In this document: one piece after another, positions 1 to 9,153 of the stretch
How the letters are laid out: each line of letters starts with the position of its first letter
How positions within the stretch are numbered: the stretch's first letter is position 1
Assembly (NCBI GenBank): GCA_963710815.1
Contig: CAVQCA010000080.1
Span: 1-64,000, forward strand
From: CAVQCA01 sp963710815
GTDB taxonomy: Bacteria; Pseudomonadota; Gammaproteobacteria; UBA9214
Reading direction: 5' to 3'
DNA: 64,000 bases
Program-made: the position numbers and the translations under genes
Notes under the pieces: model-generated
What the model saw: only the letters and a program-made list of their open reading frames with translations
Database searches by the model: none
Told to the model about the DNA's origin: nothing

Positions 1-1912
1 CTCATGCACCTGTTTCCACAGGCGTTTCAGGAAACGGGAAGCGCCCTCGACGCCGGAGTCCGACCATTCCAGCGACTGCTCCGGCGGCGCGGCGAACATG
101 GTGAACAGGCGCACGGTGTCGGCGCCGTAGCGGTCGATCAGCCCCTGCGGATCCACCGTATTGCCCTTGGACTTGGACATCTTGGCGCCGTCCTTCAGCA
201 CCATGCCCTGGGTCAGCAGGCGGGTAAACGGCTCGTCCTCATGGATCAGCCCCTCGTCGCGCAGCATCCGGTTGAAGAAGCGCGCGTAGAGCAGATGCAG
301 CACCGCATGCTCGATGCCGCCGATGTACTGATCCACCGGCATCCAGTAGTCGACCCGTTCGTCGAGCATCGCCTCCTGCTGGTCGGCGCAGGCATAGCGG
401 GCGAAATACCAGGACGATTCGAAGAAAGTGTCGAAGGTGTCGGTTTCCCGCTCCGCCCTGCCGCCGCAGCGCGGGCAGGTGGTCTCGATGAAGGCGGCCA
501 TCTTTTTGAGCGGCGAGCCCGAGGCGTCGATCTCGACATCGGTCGGCAGCGTGACCGGCAGGTCTTCGGCCGGCACCGGCACGTCGCCGCAGCGCGTCGC
601 AATGGATGACCGGGATCGGGCAGCCCCAGTAACGCTGGCGCGAAACGCCCCAGTCGCGCAGGCGGTAATTCACCTGGCGCCGACCCTTCCCCGCCTGCTC
701 CAGCCAGTCCGCGATAGCGGAGAAGGCTGCATCGGAGGTCAGGCCGCTGAATTCACCGGAATCCTGAAGGACACCCTTGTCGACGAAGGCCGCGTTCTCC
801 AGGTCCGCCGCTGGCGCGTCGCCGGCGGGGTGGATGACCTGGCGGATGGGGATGCCGTTCTTGCGGGCGAACTCGTAGTCGCGCTGGTCGTGCGCGGGCA
901 CCGCCATCACCGCGCCGTGGCCGTATTCCATCAGCACGAAATTGGCCGCCCAGATCGGCACCGGCTCGCCGCTGACCGGGTGCAGCGCCTTGAGGCCGGT
1001 ATCGACGCCGCGCTTCTCCAGGGTGGCCATGTCCGCCTCGGCCACGCGGGTATTGCGGCACGAGTCGATGAACTCCCGCAGCGCGGGGTTGCCCGCCGCC
1101 GCCTCGTGGGCCAGCGGATGCTCGGGCGCGACCGCCACGAAGGTCACGCCCATCACGGTATCCGGGCGGGTGGTATAGATCGGCAGGGTCTCGCTGCGCC
1201 CGGCGAGACCGAACTGCATCTCGATACCTTCGGAACGGCCGATCCAGTTGCGCTGCATGGTGCGCACCTGCTCCGGCCAGCCCTCCAGGGTGTCCAGGCC
1301 GGCGAGCAGCTCCTCGGCGTAGTCGGTGATCTTCAGGAACCACTGCGGGATCTCGCGCCGTTCCACCGTCGCCCCGGAACGCCAGCCCCGGCCATCGATG
1401 ACCTGCTCGTTGGCCAGCACGGTCTGGTCGACCGGGTCCCAGTTCACCACGGCGGTCTTCTTGTAGACCAGGCCCTTCTCGAACAGGCGGGTGAAGAACC
1501 ACTGCTCCCAGCGGTAATACTCCGGGTCGCAGGTCGCGAGTTCGCGCTCCCAGTCATAGCCGAAGCCGAGCTGTTTGAGCTGGTTGCGCATGTAATCGAT
1601 GTTTTCCCGCGTCCACCGGGCCGGCGGCACGCGGTTCTGGATGGCGGCGTTCTCGGCCGGCAGGCCGAAGGCGTCCCAGCCCATGGGCTGCAGGACATTG
1701 CGGCCCTGCATGCGCTGGTAACGGGCAATCACGTCGCCGATGGTGTAGTTGCGCACATGCCCCATGTGCAGCCGCCCGCTGGGATAGGGAAACATGGAGA
1801 GACAGTAGTATTTCTCCCGCCCGGGGTCCTCGGTGACCCGGAAGGTCCCGTGCGACTCCCAATACTGCCGGGCCTCGGCTTCAATAGTCTCGGGTGCGTA
1901 GATGCTGTCCAT
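1..1912 (-). CDS. leuS: Leucyl-tRNA synthetase, 3' end outside window, frameshifted
   Basis: Charges tRNA-Leu with leucine in the cytoplasm; class I aminoacyl-tRNA synthetase with an editing domain. The N-terminus reads like the family. The HIGH-type motif PYPSGRLHMGH lies at residues 42-52, and the KMSKS motif is encoded at 169-183. Reading is broken near 591-596: upstream the frame gives GVSRQRYWGCPIPVIHCDA, then a single extra base shifts it. Removing one base restores CGDVPVPAEDLPVTLP and continues in frame to the window edge. ybeL diverges from it, as in E. coli, where ybeL also neighbours leuS. The start at 1912 fits the usual N-terminal length. The gene is essential, so the frameshift is more likely an assembly error than a real lesion. 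Confidence 0.95.
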
Positions 1913-2057
1913 ACTGACACGGTTGCAAGGGCATGATGGAGGCGGAAGAATACCGTAGCCGGGATGGCGCTCACAACCGGCATGAGCCTGGCAAAACTAC
2001 ACTCCGGTGCCGCTTTGGTCCACACTTGGCACTCCGGCACAAGACGAGGCATGCGCG

Positions 2058-2585
2058 ATGACCGACGAGAAGACCACCCGTGAGAAATGGCTGCGGGCCT
2101 ACGATGACATGATGGTGCGGGTCAAAACCGCGATCGAGGAAGCCGAAGAGAGCACGCTCCCCGCCATCAGGCAGCATATCGCCAGTGCCCGTGACACGGC
2201 CGTCGAGCTGGGGGAACTGACCCGGGACGAGGCCGAACGGGTCGCCTACTTCCTGGAGCGGGATCTGGAAGATGCCGGCAAACACATGGCCGAGAGCGGC
2301 CATGAACTGGGGGACTGGCTGCGTTTCGACATCGGCCTGATCGAGGACCGCCTGCTGGAATCCCTGTTAAAGGCCGCCGACCATACCCGCCTCGATATGC
2401 TGCAATTCGAACGCGATCTCCGGGAGGGCCCGCCCTACAATGCCGGCGAGATCACCGGCCCCGGGTCACTGGAATGCGCATCCTGCGGCGCCGTCATCCG
2501 CTTCCATGCCACCGGCTATATCCCCGAATGCCCGAGCTGTGGACACACCGTATTCCGCCGCAAGTCCGTCAGGGACGAGCTCTGA
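2058..2585 (+). CDS. ybeL: Zinc-ribbon protein of the YbeL/DUF1451 family
   Basis: Small soluble protein (175 aa) of unknown biochemical role. The N-terminal two thirds are charged and helical (EKWLRAYDDMMVRVKTAIEE). The C-terminus carries two CxxC pairs, ECASCG and ECPSCG, which form a zinc ribbon. This is the architecture of E. coli YbeL, which is also next to leuS. An upstream in-frame ATG at 2007 exists, but the ATG at 2058 begins the conserved MTDEK-type helix, so I use it. Transcription is divergent from leuS with a gap of about 145 bp. Function remains unassigned. Confidence 0.85.
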   Translation: MTDEKTTREKWLRAYDDMMVRVKTAIEEAEESTLPAIRQHIASARDTAVELGELTRDEAERVAYFLERDLEDAGKHMAESGHELGDWLRFDIGLIEDRLLESLLKAADHTRLDMLQFERDLREGPPYNAGEITGPGSLECASCGAVIRFHATGYIPECPSCGHTVFRRKSVRDEL

Positions 2586-2669
2586 ACCTGCCACAATCGC
2601 CTCAAGCTCTTGTCAAAAGGCGCATCAGCAGAACGCCCGCGGGTAATCTCTTTGGTGACTTCTTACTTT

Positions 2670-2804
2670 CAGTGCCCATCCAAAAACAGGTCAACTCAAC
2701 GCAAAGACGCAAAGTTCGCAAAGAAATTCTTTAATGAAATCAATTTAACACTTTGCGTTCTTTGCGTCTTTGCGCTGAATTATGGTGTATATGGACAACC
2801 ACGA
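2670..2804. repeat. K-family palindromic element, copy K1
   Basis: Two arms, one with CGCAAAGACGCAAAG and the opposite with CTTTGCGTCTTTGCG, flank a short AT-rich loop (TTCTTTAATGAAATCAATTT). The outer ends, AGTGCCCATCC at the left and GGACAACCACG at the right, are decayed versions of the K inverted repeat GTGTCCGTCCATAAA. It lies between the 3' ends of ybeL and lnt. The loop of this copy is the intact reference for the K copy that a P element interrupts at 10700-10863. Confidence 0.8.
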
Positions 2805-2827
2805 TTTACGAGGATCAGCAACGTCGT

Positions 2828-4327
2828 CTACCCGGATAATGCCTCGGTGCGACGGGTTACCAGCCACACCACCAGCAGGCACAGCGCGGTCAGGATCACG
2901 ACGGGCGCATTGCCCGTCAGTACATAGGGTGTGGCCCCCTGGCGGGGCGTGATCGTTCCTGTAACCACAGCCTCCTCGAACTGCGGGCTGCGGGCAACGA
3001 TACGACCGGTATGGTCGATGATGGCGGAAATACCGGTATTGGTGGCGCGCAGCATGGGCCGACCGGTCTCCTTCGCCCGCAGGCGCGCCATTTCGAGGTG
3101 CTGGTGCGGCGCGAGCGAATTGCCAAACCAGCCATCATTGCTCACATTGACCAGCAAGGCGGCCTGCGGCATGTCCAGGCGAATCTCCCCGGCGAACGCC
3201 ACCTCGAAGCAGATCGAGGTGGCCACCGGGTAGCCGTGGGCGACCAGCAGGGGCTGGTTGGACCCGCCGCTGGAAAAGTCCGCGTTGGGCACCGCCAGGG
3301 CGTCCAGGCTGTCGCCGATCAAACCGCGCAGCGGCAGGTACTCGCCGAAGGGCACCAGGTGCTGCTTGTAGTAGAAGCGGTGTTTCTCGCCGAGCGAAAC
3401 CACGCTGTTGTAGTAGCGCCACGTCGTCATGTCGAGCACCGGGATCCCGGTCAGCAACACGGTATGCGTCTTGCGCAGTTCGCTATCGAGCTGCGGGATG
3501 ATGCTGTCCTGCATCTGGTCGTAAAACGCCGGGATGGCGGTTTCTGGCCACACCACCAGGTCCGTCGGCGGCAGATCGAAGGTGCGCTGCATGTAACGCG
3601 TCAACGTATGCTTCAGGTTTTCCGGCACCCATTTCTCTTCCTGGGGGATGTTGCCCTGAACCAGCGCCACCGTGAGCGGGGCGCCCCGCACACCGGTCCA
3701 TTCGACGCGGTCCAGCAGGTAGCCGCCCGCCCAGATCATGACCAGGGCAAGCAGGGCCGGCAGGCGCGCCGGGCGGCGCTTCAGGGCCACCAGCAGCGCG
3801 GCTGTCAGGGCCGCGGCCAGGCCCGTGCCGTAAACGCCAGCGACCGGCGCATATCCAGCCAGGGCGCTGTCGATCTGGCTGCTTCCCAGCGTCAACCAGG
3901 GAAACCCGGTGAACAGCCAGCCGCGCAGCCACTCACTGAAGATCCAGCCGGCGGCAAACGCGACCAGCCGCAGCGCGGGCCGTGAAGCCGCAAGAAAACG
4001 TGTGAGGCAATAGCCCAGCAGCGCGGGATACGCGCCCAGGTAGATCACCAGCGCCGCCGTCACCAGTGCGGCGGCGGGCGCCGCCACGTGCCCGTAGGTG
4101 TGCACGCTGACAAACACCCAGGATACGCCCGCGCCGAAATAGCCCAGGCCGTACAGGGCGCCATGGCGCAGGGCCTGACGCGGTGTATCCGACAGCCACT
4201 GGTTGAACAGAACGGCAAGCGACAGGTACGCGAGCGGGTACCAGTCCAGCGGGGCGAAGGCGGCCACGCCCAGTGCCCCGGCAAGCAGGACGATAATCCC
4301 GCCATAGCGGGTGGACAGGCGGCTCAC
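2828..4327 (-). CDS. lnt: Apolipoprotein N-acyltransferase
   Basis: Adds the third acyl chain to the N-terminal cysteine of lipoproteins at the periplasmic face of the inner membrane, using phospholipid as donor. It has 499 aa, close to the family norm. About the first 205 residues are membrane helices, followed by a nitrilase-type catalytic domain. The expected Glu-Lys-Cys triad is visible as E262 (VVWPETAIPAF), K321 (FYYKQHLVPFGEY) and C373 (ATSICFEVAFAGE). One further helix closes the C-terminus. The start overlaps the corC stop by 4 bp, so the two are co-translated, as in many gammaproteobacteria. Confidence 0.97.
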   Translation of the reverse strand: MSRLSTRYGGIIVLLAGALGVAAFAPLDWYPLAYLSLAVLFNQWLSDTPRQALRHGALYGLGYFGAGVSWVFVSVHTYGHVAAPAAALVTAALVIYLGAYPALLGYCLTRFLAASRPALRLVAFAAGWIFSEWLRGWLFTGFPWLTLGSSQIDSALAGYAPVAGVYGTGLAAALTAALLVALKRRPARLPALLALVMIWAGGYLLDRVEWTGVRGAPLTVALVQGNIPQEEKWVPENLKHTLTRYMQRTFDLPPTDLVVWPETAIPAFYDQMQDSIIPQLDSELRKTHTVLLTGIPVLDMTTWRYYNSVVSLGEKHRFYYKQHLVPFGEYLPLRGLIGDSLDALAVPNADFSSGGSNQPLLVAHGYPVATSICFEVAFAGEIRLDMPQAALLVNVSNDGWFGNSLAPHQHLEMARLRAKETGRPMLRATNTGISAIIDHTGRIVARSPQFEEAVVTGTITPRQGATPYVLTGNAPVVILTALCLLVVWLVTRRTEALSG

Positions 4328-5220
4328 GAGGCGGCGGATTCCGCGCTGGATCTGCCGCCGTCCTCCCCCGTGGCCACCCTGGGCAGCAGGGTGAGCTGCA
4401 GCATGTGCACGCGGCGATTGTCGGCACGCAGGATCTTGAAGAGGAGGTTATCGATGACGATCCGCTCGCCGTGACGCGGCAGATGTCCGAAACGGTGCAC
4501 CACGAAGCCGCCGATGGTATCGAACTCCGAGTCCGAATAGGACGTACCGAAGTACTCGTTGAAATCCTCGATCGGCGTCAGCGCCTTGATGGTGTAATGC
4601 AACGCGCTGTGTTTGCGTATCGTGCCCTCTTCCTCCACGTCGTGTTCGTCCTCGATCTCTCCGACGATCTGCTCGAGCACGTCCTCGATGGTGACGATGC
4701 CGGCGACCCCCCCGTACTCATCCACGACGATCGCCATATGATTGCGGTTGGAACGAAAATCCTTCAGGAGCACATTGAGTCGTTTGCTTTCCGGCACGAA
4801 CACGGCGGGACGCAGCAGATCACGCACACTGAATCGCTGCTCATTGCGTTCGATGGCGTGCAGCAGCAGGTCTTTCACCAGCAGAATACCCACCACCTCG
4901 TCGCGGCCGTCGCCGATGACCGGGTAACGCGAATGTCCGCTCTCGACGATGGTGCGCAGCAGCTGCTGCGGGTCGGCGTCGCGTTCCAGCATGTCGATCT
5001 GGGAACGGGGGATCATGATGTCACGCACCCGCATGTCATCGACCTGCAGCACACCCTCGATCATGGAGAGCGCATCGGGATCGAACAGGTTCCTTTGTTG
5101 CGCGAGGCGCAGCAATTCGATCAGCTGCTCGCAGTTCTCCGGCACCCGTAGCAGGGAACGCTTCAGCCGCGAGACCAGGGAGGACGCCGCCCGGGCGTCA
5201 ATTTGTTGAGCTTTATCCAT
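4324..5220 (-). CDS. corC: CorC/YbeX-type CBS-domain protein
   Basis: Soluble 298-aa protein of the CorC/HlyC group, linked in E. coli to magnesium/cobalt homeostasis and ribosome metabolism (YbeX). After a short helical N-terminus there is a CBS-domain pair (about residues 65-200, VRDIMIPRSQIDML and VDEYGGVAGIVTIEDVLEQIVGEI). A CorC_HlyC transporter-associated domain follows at about 210-285 (FDTIGGFVVHRFGHLPRHGE). It lacks the membrane DUF21 domain of larger relatives, like E. coli YbeX. It sits between ybeY (gap of about 120 bp) and lnt (4-bp overlap). The start at 5220 is the only in-frame ATG near the conserved N-terminus. Confidence 0.93.
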   Translation of the reverse strand: MDKAQQIDARAASSLVSRLKRSLLRVPENCEQLIELLRLAQQRNLFDPDALSMIEGVLQVDDMRVRDIMIPRSQIDMLERDADPQQLLRTIVESGHSRYPVIGDGRDEVVGILLVKDLLLHAIERNEQRFSVRDLLRPAVFVPESKRLNVLLKDFRSNRNHMAIVVDEYGGVAGIVTIEDVLEQIVGEIEDEHDVEEEGTIRKHSALHYTIKALTPIEDFNEYFGTSYSDSEFDTIGGFVVHRFGHLPRHGERIVIDNLLFKILRADNRRVHMLQLTLLPRVATGEDGGRSSAESAAS

Positions 5221-5339
5221 TATAATTCATTGCGTTGCAATAACTTTATAATTCCATTGTTACGTCCTGGCACGACCATCGCTCCCTTTGTATGTCCGAG
5301 CATGTCCGGGTTTTTTGTACTGCACGACCTTCGCCCGCC

Positions 5340-5816
5340 TCATGCATAGGGGTCGGCAAACCCCAGTTCGCCGAGCAATCGCGTTTCGAGCGCCTCCATG
5401 CGCCCGGCTTCCGGCTCATGGTGATGATCATAGCCCTGCAGATGCAGCACACCGTGAATCACCAGGTGCGCCCAGTGCGCCTCGTGCGGCTTGCCCTGCC
5501 TTACCGCCTCCTCCGCCGCCACCGGCGCGCATACGACGACATCCCCGAGCAGCCCGCAGTTCACCCCCGGCAGGGGTTCGTAAGGAAACGACAATACGTT
5601 GGTCGCCCCCGGTTTGCCGCGATAACGCTGGTTGAGCGCAATCATCTCCGCCTCGTCCACGACGCGCACCACCAGTTCCACGGGATCCGTACCGCCCCGC
5701 AGGGCGCAGGTCGCCCAGTGTCTTATGGCGTCGACCGACGGCAGCGACTCGCCGGCAACGGCATACTGGACATGAATCACGGGTCCTTCAGGGTTTTCCG
5801 GGGTTTGCCCTGTCAT
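5340..5816 (-). CDS. ybeY: Endoribonuclease YbeY, 16S rRNA 3' maturation
   Basis: Zinc-dependent single-strand endoribonuclease that matures the 3' end of 16S rRNA and takes part in ribosome quality control. The predicted protein has 158 aa, the usual length. The metal-binding signature HGVLHLQGYDH places H121, H125 and H131 as zinc ligands. The conserved ATNVLSFPYE lies upstream of it. I choose the ATG at 5816 because longer starts run deep into phoH. From this start the gene overlaps the phoH stop by 29 bp, which suggests translational coupling. The order phoH-ybeY-corC-lnt matches E. coli. Confidence 0.95.
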   Translation of the reverse strand: MTGQTPENPEGPVIHVQYAVAGESLPSVDAIRHWATCALRGGTDPVELVVRVVDEAEMIALNQRYRGKPGATNVLSFPYEPLPGVNCGLLGDVVVCAPVAAEEAVRQGKPHEAHWAHLVIHGVLHLQGYDHHHEPEAGRMEALETRLLGELGFADPYA

Positions 5817-6771
5817 AAGCCTCGTACGCCGAAATAATCCGTTGCACCAGTGGATGACGCACCACGTCATGCGAGGCAAAAAAGGTAAAACTGATACCCT
5901 TCTGCTGCCGCAGGACATCGATGACCTGACGCAGGCCGGACCGGGTTTGCCTGGGCAGGTCGACCTGGGTGATGTCGCCCGTCACCACGGCCGTCGAGCC
6001 GAAACCGATGCGGGTCAGAAACATCTTCATCTGCTCCACCGTGGTGTTCTGCGCCTCGTCGAGAATGATGAACGCGTCGTTCAGACTGCGCCCGCGCATG
6101 AACGCGAGCGGTGCCACCTCGATGACGTTGCGCTCGATCAGCCTGGCGACGCGGTCGAGGCCAAACATCTCGTAGAGCGCATCATAGAGCGGCCGCAGAT
6201 AGGGGTCGACTTTCTGCGCCATATCCCCGGGCAGGAACCCCAGCCGCTCGCCCGCCTCCACGGCCGGACGCACCAGCACCAGACGGCTGACCCTCTCCTG
6301 TTCCAGCGCCTGCACGGCGCAGGCCACCGCCAGGTAGGTCTTGCCGGTACCCGCGGGGCCAATGCCGAAGTTCAGATCGCACCCGAGGATATTCTGCAGG
6401 TAACGGCGCTGGTTCACGCCGCGCGGGGTAATCTGGACATGCGGCGTGCGGATCACGATGCCGTGGTCCTTCCCGGCCTCGCCGCTGTCATCCAGCACGC
6501 CCCCCGCCTCCTGCAGAAAGAGGTGTATCTTCTCCGGCGTGAGCGCCCCCTTCCCGGTTTCCGCGTACAGGTCCTCCATGACCCTTCCCGCGTGCTGCAC
6601 CGAACCGGCGTCGCCGATGATACGGAACCGGTGGCCGCGATTGTTGATCTCCACGCCGAGCCGCTGTTCGAGCTGGTGCAGGTTCTGGTCGAACTGACCG
6701 CACAACTCGGCCAGGCGGTCATTGTCCGCGGGCGCGAGGGCGATGTCGACGGAGTGAATGGAGGAACTCAA
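5788..6771 (-). CDS. ybeZ: PhoH-like ATPase (YbeZ)
   Basis: Cytoplasmic P-loop ATPase that works with YbeY in RNA processing. Walker A is GPAGTGKT at about residues 138-145 and Walker B is AFIILDEAQN. The PhoH-family segments LGFLPGDMAQKVDPYLRPLY and EVAPLAFMRGR are present. The open frame extends upstream to 6879, but that part overlaps miaB and reads as low-complexity Arg/Gly. Homology begins at SIHSVDIALAPADNDRL. No ATG fits, so I take the TTG at 6771, preceded by AGAGAG about 6 bases upstream. That gives 327 aa against 346 in E. coli. The start is inferred and the family assignment is secure. Confidence 0.92.
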   Translation of the reverse strand: MSSSIHSVDIALAPADNDRLAELCGQFDQNLHQLEQRLGVEINNRGHRFRIIGDAGSVQHAGRVMEDLYAETGKGALTPEKIHLFLQEAGGVLDDSGEAGKDHGIVIRTPHVQITPRGVNQRRYLQNILGCDLNFGIGPAGTGKTYLAVACAVQALEQERVSRLVLVRPAVEAGERLGFLPGDMAQKVDPYLRPLYDALYEMFGLDRVARLIERNVIEVAPLAFMRGRSLNDAFIILDEAQNTTVEQMKMFLTRIGFGSTAVVTGDITQVDLPRQTRSGLRQVIDVLRQQKGISFTFFASHDVVRHPLVQRIISAYEAYDRANPGKP

Positions 6772-6779
6772 AAACTCTC

Positions 6780-8153
6780 TCAGGCGACGCCGGCGGTCCT
6801 GCCGGGGACGTCCGCCGACGCCTCCGGGGCGGCCACCACGATGCCGCGCAGCGAATTCGGCAAGGCCTCGGTGATGCACACGCCGGCGAAGCGTCCGATC
6901 AGGGCGGGGTCGGCATCGAAGTTGACGACACGGTTATTCTCCGTCCGGCCGCACAGCTGGTCGGCGCGCTTGCGCGAGGGCCGTTCCACCAGGACGCGTT
7001 CCACGCGGCCCACCATGCCCGCGCTGATCTCCGCTGCCATGGAGTTGATGAGTGCCTGCAGCCGCTCCAGCCGCTGCTTCTTCACCGCCATCGGCACGTC
7101 ATCCGGCAGGTCGGCGGCCGGCGTACCTGGACGGCGGCTGTAGATGAAGCTGAAGGAATGATCAAAGCCCACCGCCTCGATCAGCGCCAGAGTCTGTTCA
7201 AAATCCGCCTGCGTCTCGCCCGGGAACCCGACGATGAAATCCGACGACAGACTGATGCCGGGGCGCGCCTCCTGCAGGCGGCGGATGATCGACAGGTAGT
7301 CCTGCGCGGTGTGGTTGCGCTTCATCAACGCGAGTACACGGTTCGAGCCGCTCTGCACCGGCAGATGCAGATGTCCGACCAGCTCCGGCACCTCGGCATA
7401 GGCCTGAATCAGGCTGTCGCTCATCTCCAGCGGATGCGAGGTCGTGTAACGGATGCGGTCGATACCGTCGACGGCCGCGAGGCAGGTGATCAGCAGCGCC
7501 AGGTCGGCGCTGTCGCCGTCATGCATCATCCCCCGGTAGGCATTGACATTCTGTCCCAGCAGGGTGATTTCGCGCACCCCCTGTTCGGCCAGCGTCACAC
7601 ATTCGGAGATGACATCATCGAAGGGGCGACTGACTTCCTCGCCGCGCGTGTAGGGAACGACACAGAAACTGCAGTACTTGCTGCAACCCTCCATGATGGA
7701 AACGAAAGCCGTCGGGCCATTGGCGTGCGGGGGTGGCAGGCAGTCGAATTTCTCGACTTCGGGGAAGCTCACGTCGACGACCGCGCGGTGCGCACGCCGC
7801 GCCTCGTCCAGCATCTGCGGCAGGCGGTGCAGCGTCTGCGGTCCGAATACCAGGTCGACGCAGGGTGCACGTTCGCGAAGGGCCTCCCCCTCCTGGCTCG
7901 CCACGCATCCCCCGACCCCGATCACCAGCGAGGGTTTGTGATCCTTCAGCTCCTTCCAGCGGCCGAGTTCCGAGAAAACCTTTTCCTGGGCCTTCTCGCG
8001 TATCGAGCAGGTGTTGAGCAGCAGGACATCCGCCAGCGCGGGGTCGTCCACCACCTCAAGCCTATGCGAGGCCACGAGCACGTCCGCCATCCGGGAGGAA
8101 TCGTACTCGTTCATCTGGCAACCAAAGGTCTTGATATAGAGTTTGCCTGTCAT
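6780..8153 (-). CDS. miaB: tRNA-2-methylthio-N6-dimethylallyladenosine synthase
   Basis: Radical-SAM methylthiotransferase that converts i6A37 to ms2i6A37 in tRNAs reading UNN codons. The 457-aa protein shows three ordered parts. The N-terminal MTTase domain has cysteines C12, C49 and C83 for the auxiliary 4Fe-4S cluster. The radical-SAM core has C157, C161 and C164 (CSKYCSFC). A C-terminal TRAM domain follows. It is the first gene of the leftward miaB-phoH-ybeY-corC-lnt run, with only 8 bp between its stop and the chosen phoH start. Confidence 0.97.
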   Translation of the reverse strand: MTGKLYIKTFGCQMNEYDSSRMADVLVASHRLEVVDDPALADVLLLNTCSIREKAQEKVFSELGRWKELKDHKPSLVIGVGGCVASQEGEALRERAPCVDLVFGPQTLHRLPQMLDEARRAHRAVVDVSFPEVEKFDCLPPPHANGPTAFVSIMEGCSKYCSFCVVPYTRGEEVSRPFDDVISECVTLAEQGVREITLLGQNVNAYRGMMHDGDSADLALLITCLAAVDGIDRIRYTTSHPLEMSDSLIQAYAEVPELVGHLHLPVQSGSNRVLALMKRNHTAQDYLSIIRRLQEARPGISLSSDFIVGFPGETQADFEQTLALIEAVGFDHSFSFIYSRRPGTPAADLPDDVPMAVKKQRLERLQALINSMAAEISAGMVGRVERVLVERPSRKRADQLCGRTENNRVVNFDADPALIGRFAGVCITEALPNSLRGIVVAAPEASADVPGRTAGVA

Positions 8154-8211
8154 CCGGCTACAGAAAGGTTTCGGAACTGCCTCAATATACTTTGTTTACC
8201 GGCCGGTTTCC

Positions 8212-8538
8212 ATGCGGGTTATCACCACCGGTAAAACCCGCATGGCCACGGAAGCACACGGAATGACACGGAAAGATACCCATAAAAACCTCGGGGACAT
8301 GGGTTGTGTCCGGGTCGGAATGCTGACTGTGATGATCTGTCAGCCTGCATCAGCATTGGTTCGCACGGTTACTGGAAGGCATGAAACCTGCTTTCCTTAT
8401 GACATTCAATCAAGACGCACTCTCCCGGAAGAGGGATTTCAAGTATTCAATCTTTGTTTTTTTCACCATCCCTTGGCAGGTACCGCTGACAGAAACAATT
8501 TTTTTCCGTGTTATTCCGTGTGCTTCCGTGGCCATTAT
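8212..8538. repeat. P-family arms around an unrelated insert, with an adjacent hairpin
   Basis: This covers most of the 8154-8540 gap. A perfect hairpin (CCATGCGGGTT and AACCCGCATGG around 8212-8246) leads into the left P arm, GGCCACGGAAGCACACGGAA. The matching right arm, TTCCGTGTGCTTCCGTGGCC, ends at about 8536. Other P copies have only a few tens of bases between arms, but here about 240 bp of unrecognised sequence separates them. The GAATGGCACT outer ends are absent. No convincing gene lies inside. Confidence 0.6.
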
Positions 8539-8540
8539 AG

Positions 8541-8964
8541 AAGGGAGCCGGCCGGTAAGCCGGGTTCTGTCATGGACAGCCATTCATCTGGGATGCACGT
8601 CACCGCGCACCTCAAGCAACCTACCCGGGAACCATGCGGGCCGCATGAACGTTCCCCTATTTGGTCTTGCTCCGGGTGGGGTTTACCCTGCCACGTCTGT
8701 TGCCAGACGCGCGGTGCGCTCTTACCGCACCATTTCACCCTTACCGGCACCGTAGCGCCGGCGGTATATTTTCTGTGGCACTTTCCGTAGGCTCGCGCCT
8801 CCCAGGCGTTACCTGGCACCCTGCCCTGTGGAGCCCGGACTTTCCTCCAGGAAAACAGGGGCAGGGTCGATCTCTTGCCGCCGGCTCCCGCGTTGAGGCG
8901 CGCAAACCGGCTTCGAAATTGACCCTGCCCCCGTTTCCCCAGCGGCTGTCTGGCCGACTCCCGG
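8541..8964 (-). ncRNA. rnpB: RNase P RNA, bacterial type A
   Basis: Catalytic RNA of ribonuclease P, which removes 5' leaders from pre-tRNAs. Read on the minus strand it has the type A landmarks in order: a 5' P1 strand GGGAGTCGGCCAGACAG, the core GAGGAAAGTCCGGGCTCC, GGGCAGGGTGCCAGGTAACG, GGTAAGGGTGAAA, GGTAAGAGCGCACCG, and the 3' end GACAGAACCCGGCTTACCGG. The last bases, GGCCGGCTCCC, pair with the 5' strand to close P1. The P3 arm is unusually long: outer arms at 8850-8870 and 8919-8939 pair around GGGGCAGGGTC / GACCCTGCCCC. Ends are set by P1 pairing and are good to a few bases. Confidence 0.95.
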
Positions 8965-8969
8965 AACCC

Positions 8970-8975
8970 ATTATA
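8970..8975 (-). promoter_or_regulatory. Consensus -10 box of rnpB
   Basis: On the minus strand the hexamer is TATAAT, a perfect sigma-70 -10 box. It lies about 6 bases upstream of the first P1 nucleotide of RNase P RNA, which is the right distance for the transcription start. I see no good -35 match 17 bp further upstream. Confidence 0.7.
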
Positions 8976-9153
8976 GAGGAACACGCCACAGCCGGTTACC
9001 TAAAGATAGTTTACCCCGGACATACCCTGATTAGATTCGTCATGGAAAAATCACAACGCAACCGCCGGGTTGCTTGACGCCATCCGGGGCATGCTTCACC
9101 CTTGCGCCTATCCCAACCCGCCGGTAATGCCGGACGCGACGCAAGCAACCTCG

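Noticed and set aside
428..1936. Long plus-strand open frame opposite leuS, and similar long frames opposite glgA, ppc, acl and others
   Set aside because: These are GC-rich antisense shadows of conserved genes with no recognisable domains or ribosome sites.
2670..2804. CRISPR-like repeat from the runs of GCAAAGACGCAAAG
   Set aside because: The repeats are arms of a palindrome occurring as single dispersed elements, not a regular array with spacers, and no cas genes are present.
8143..9077. Open frames crossing 8143-9077 on both strands
   Set aside because: They lie across RNase P RNA and a P repeat and read as low-complexity sequence with no family resemblance.
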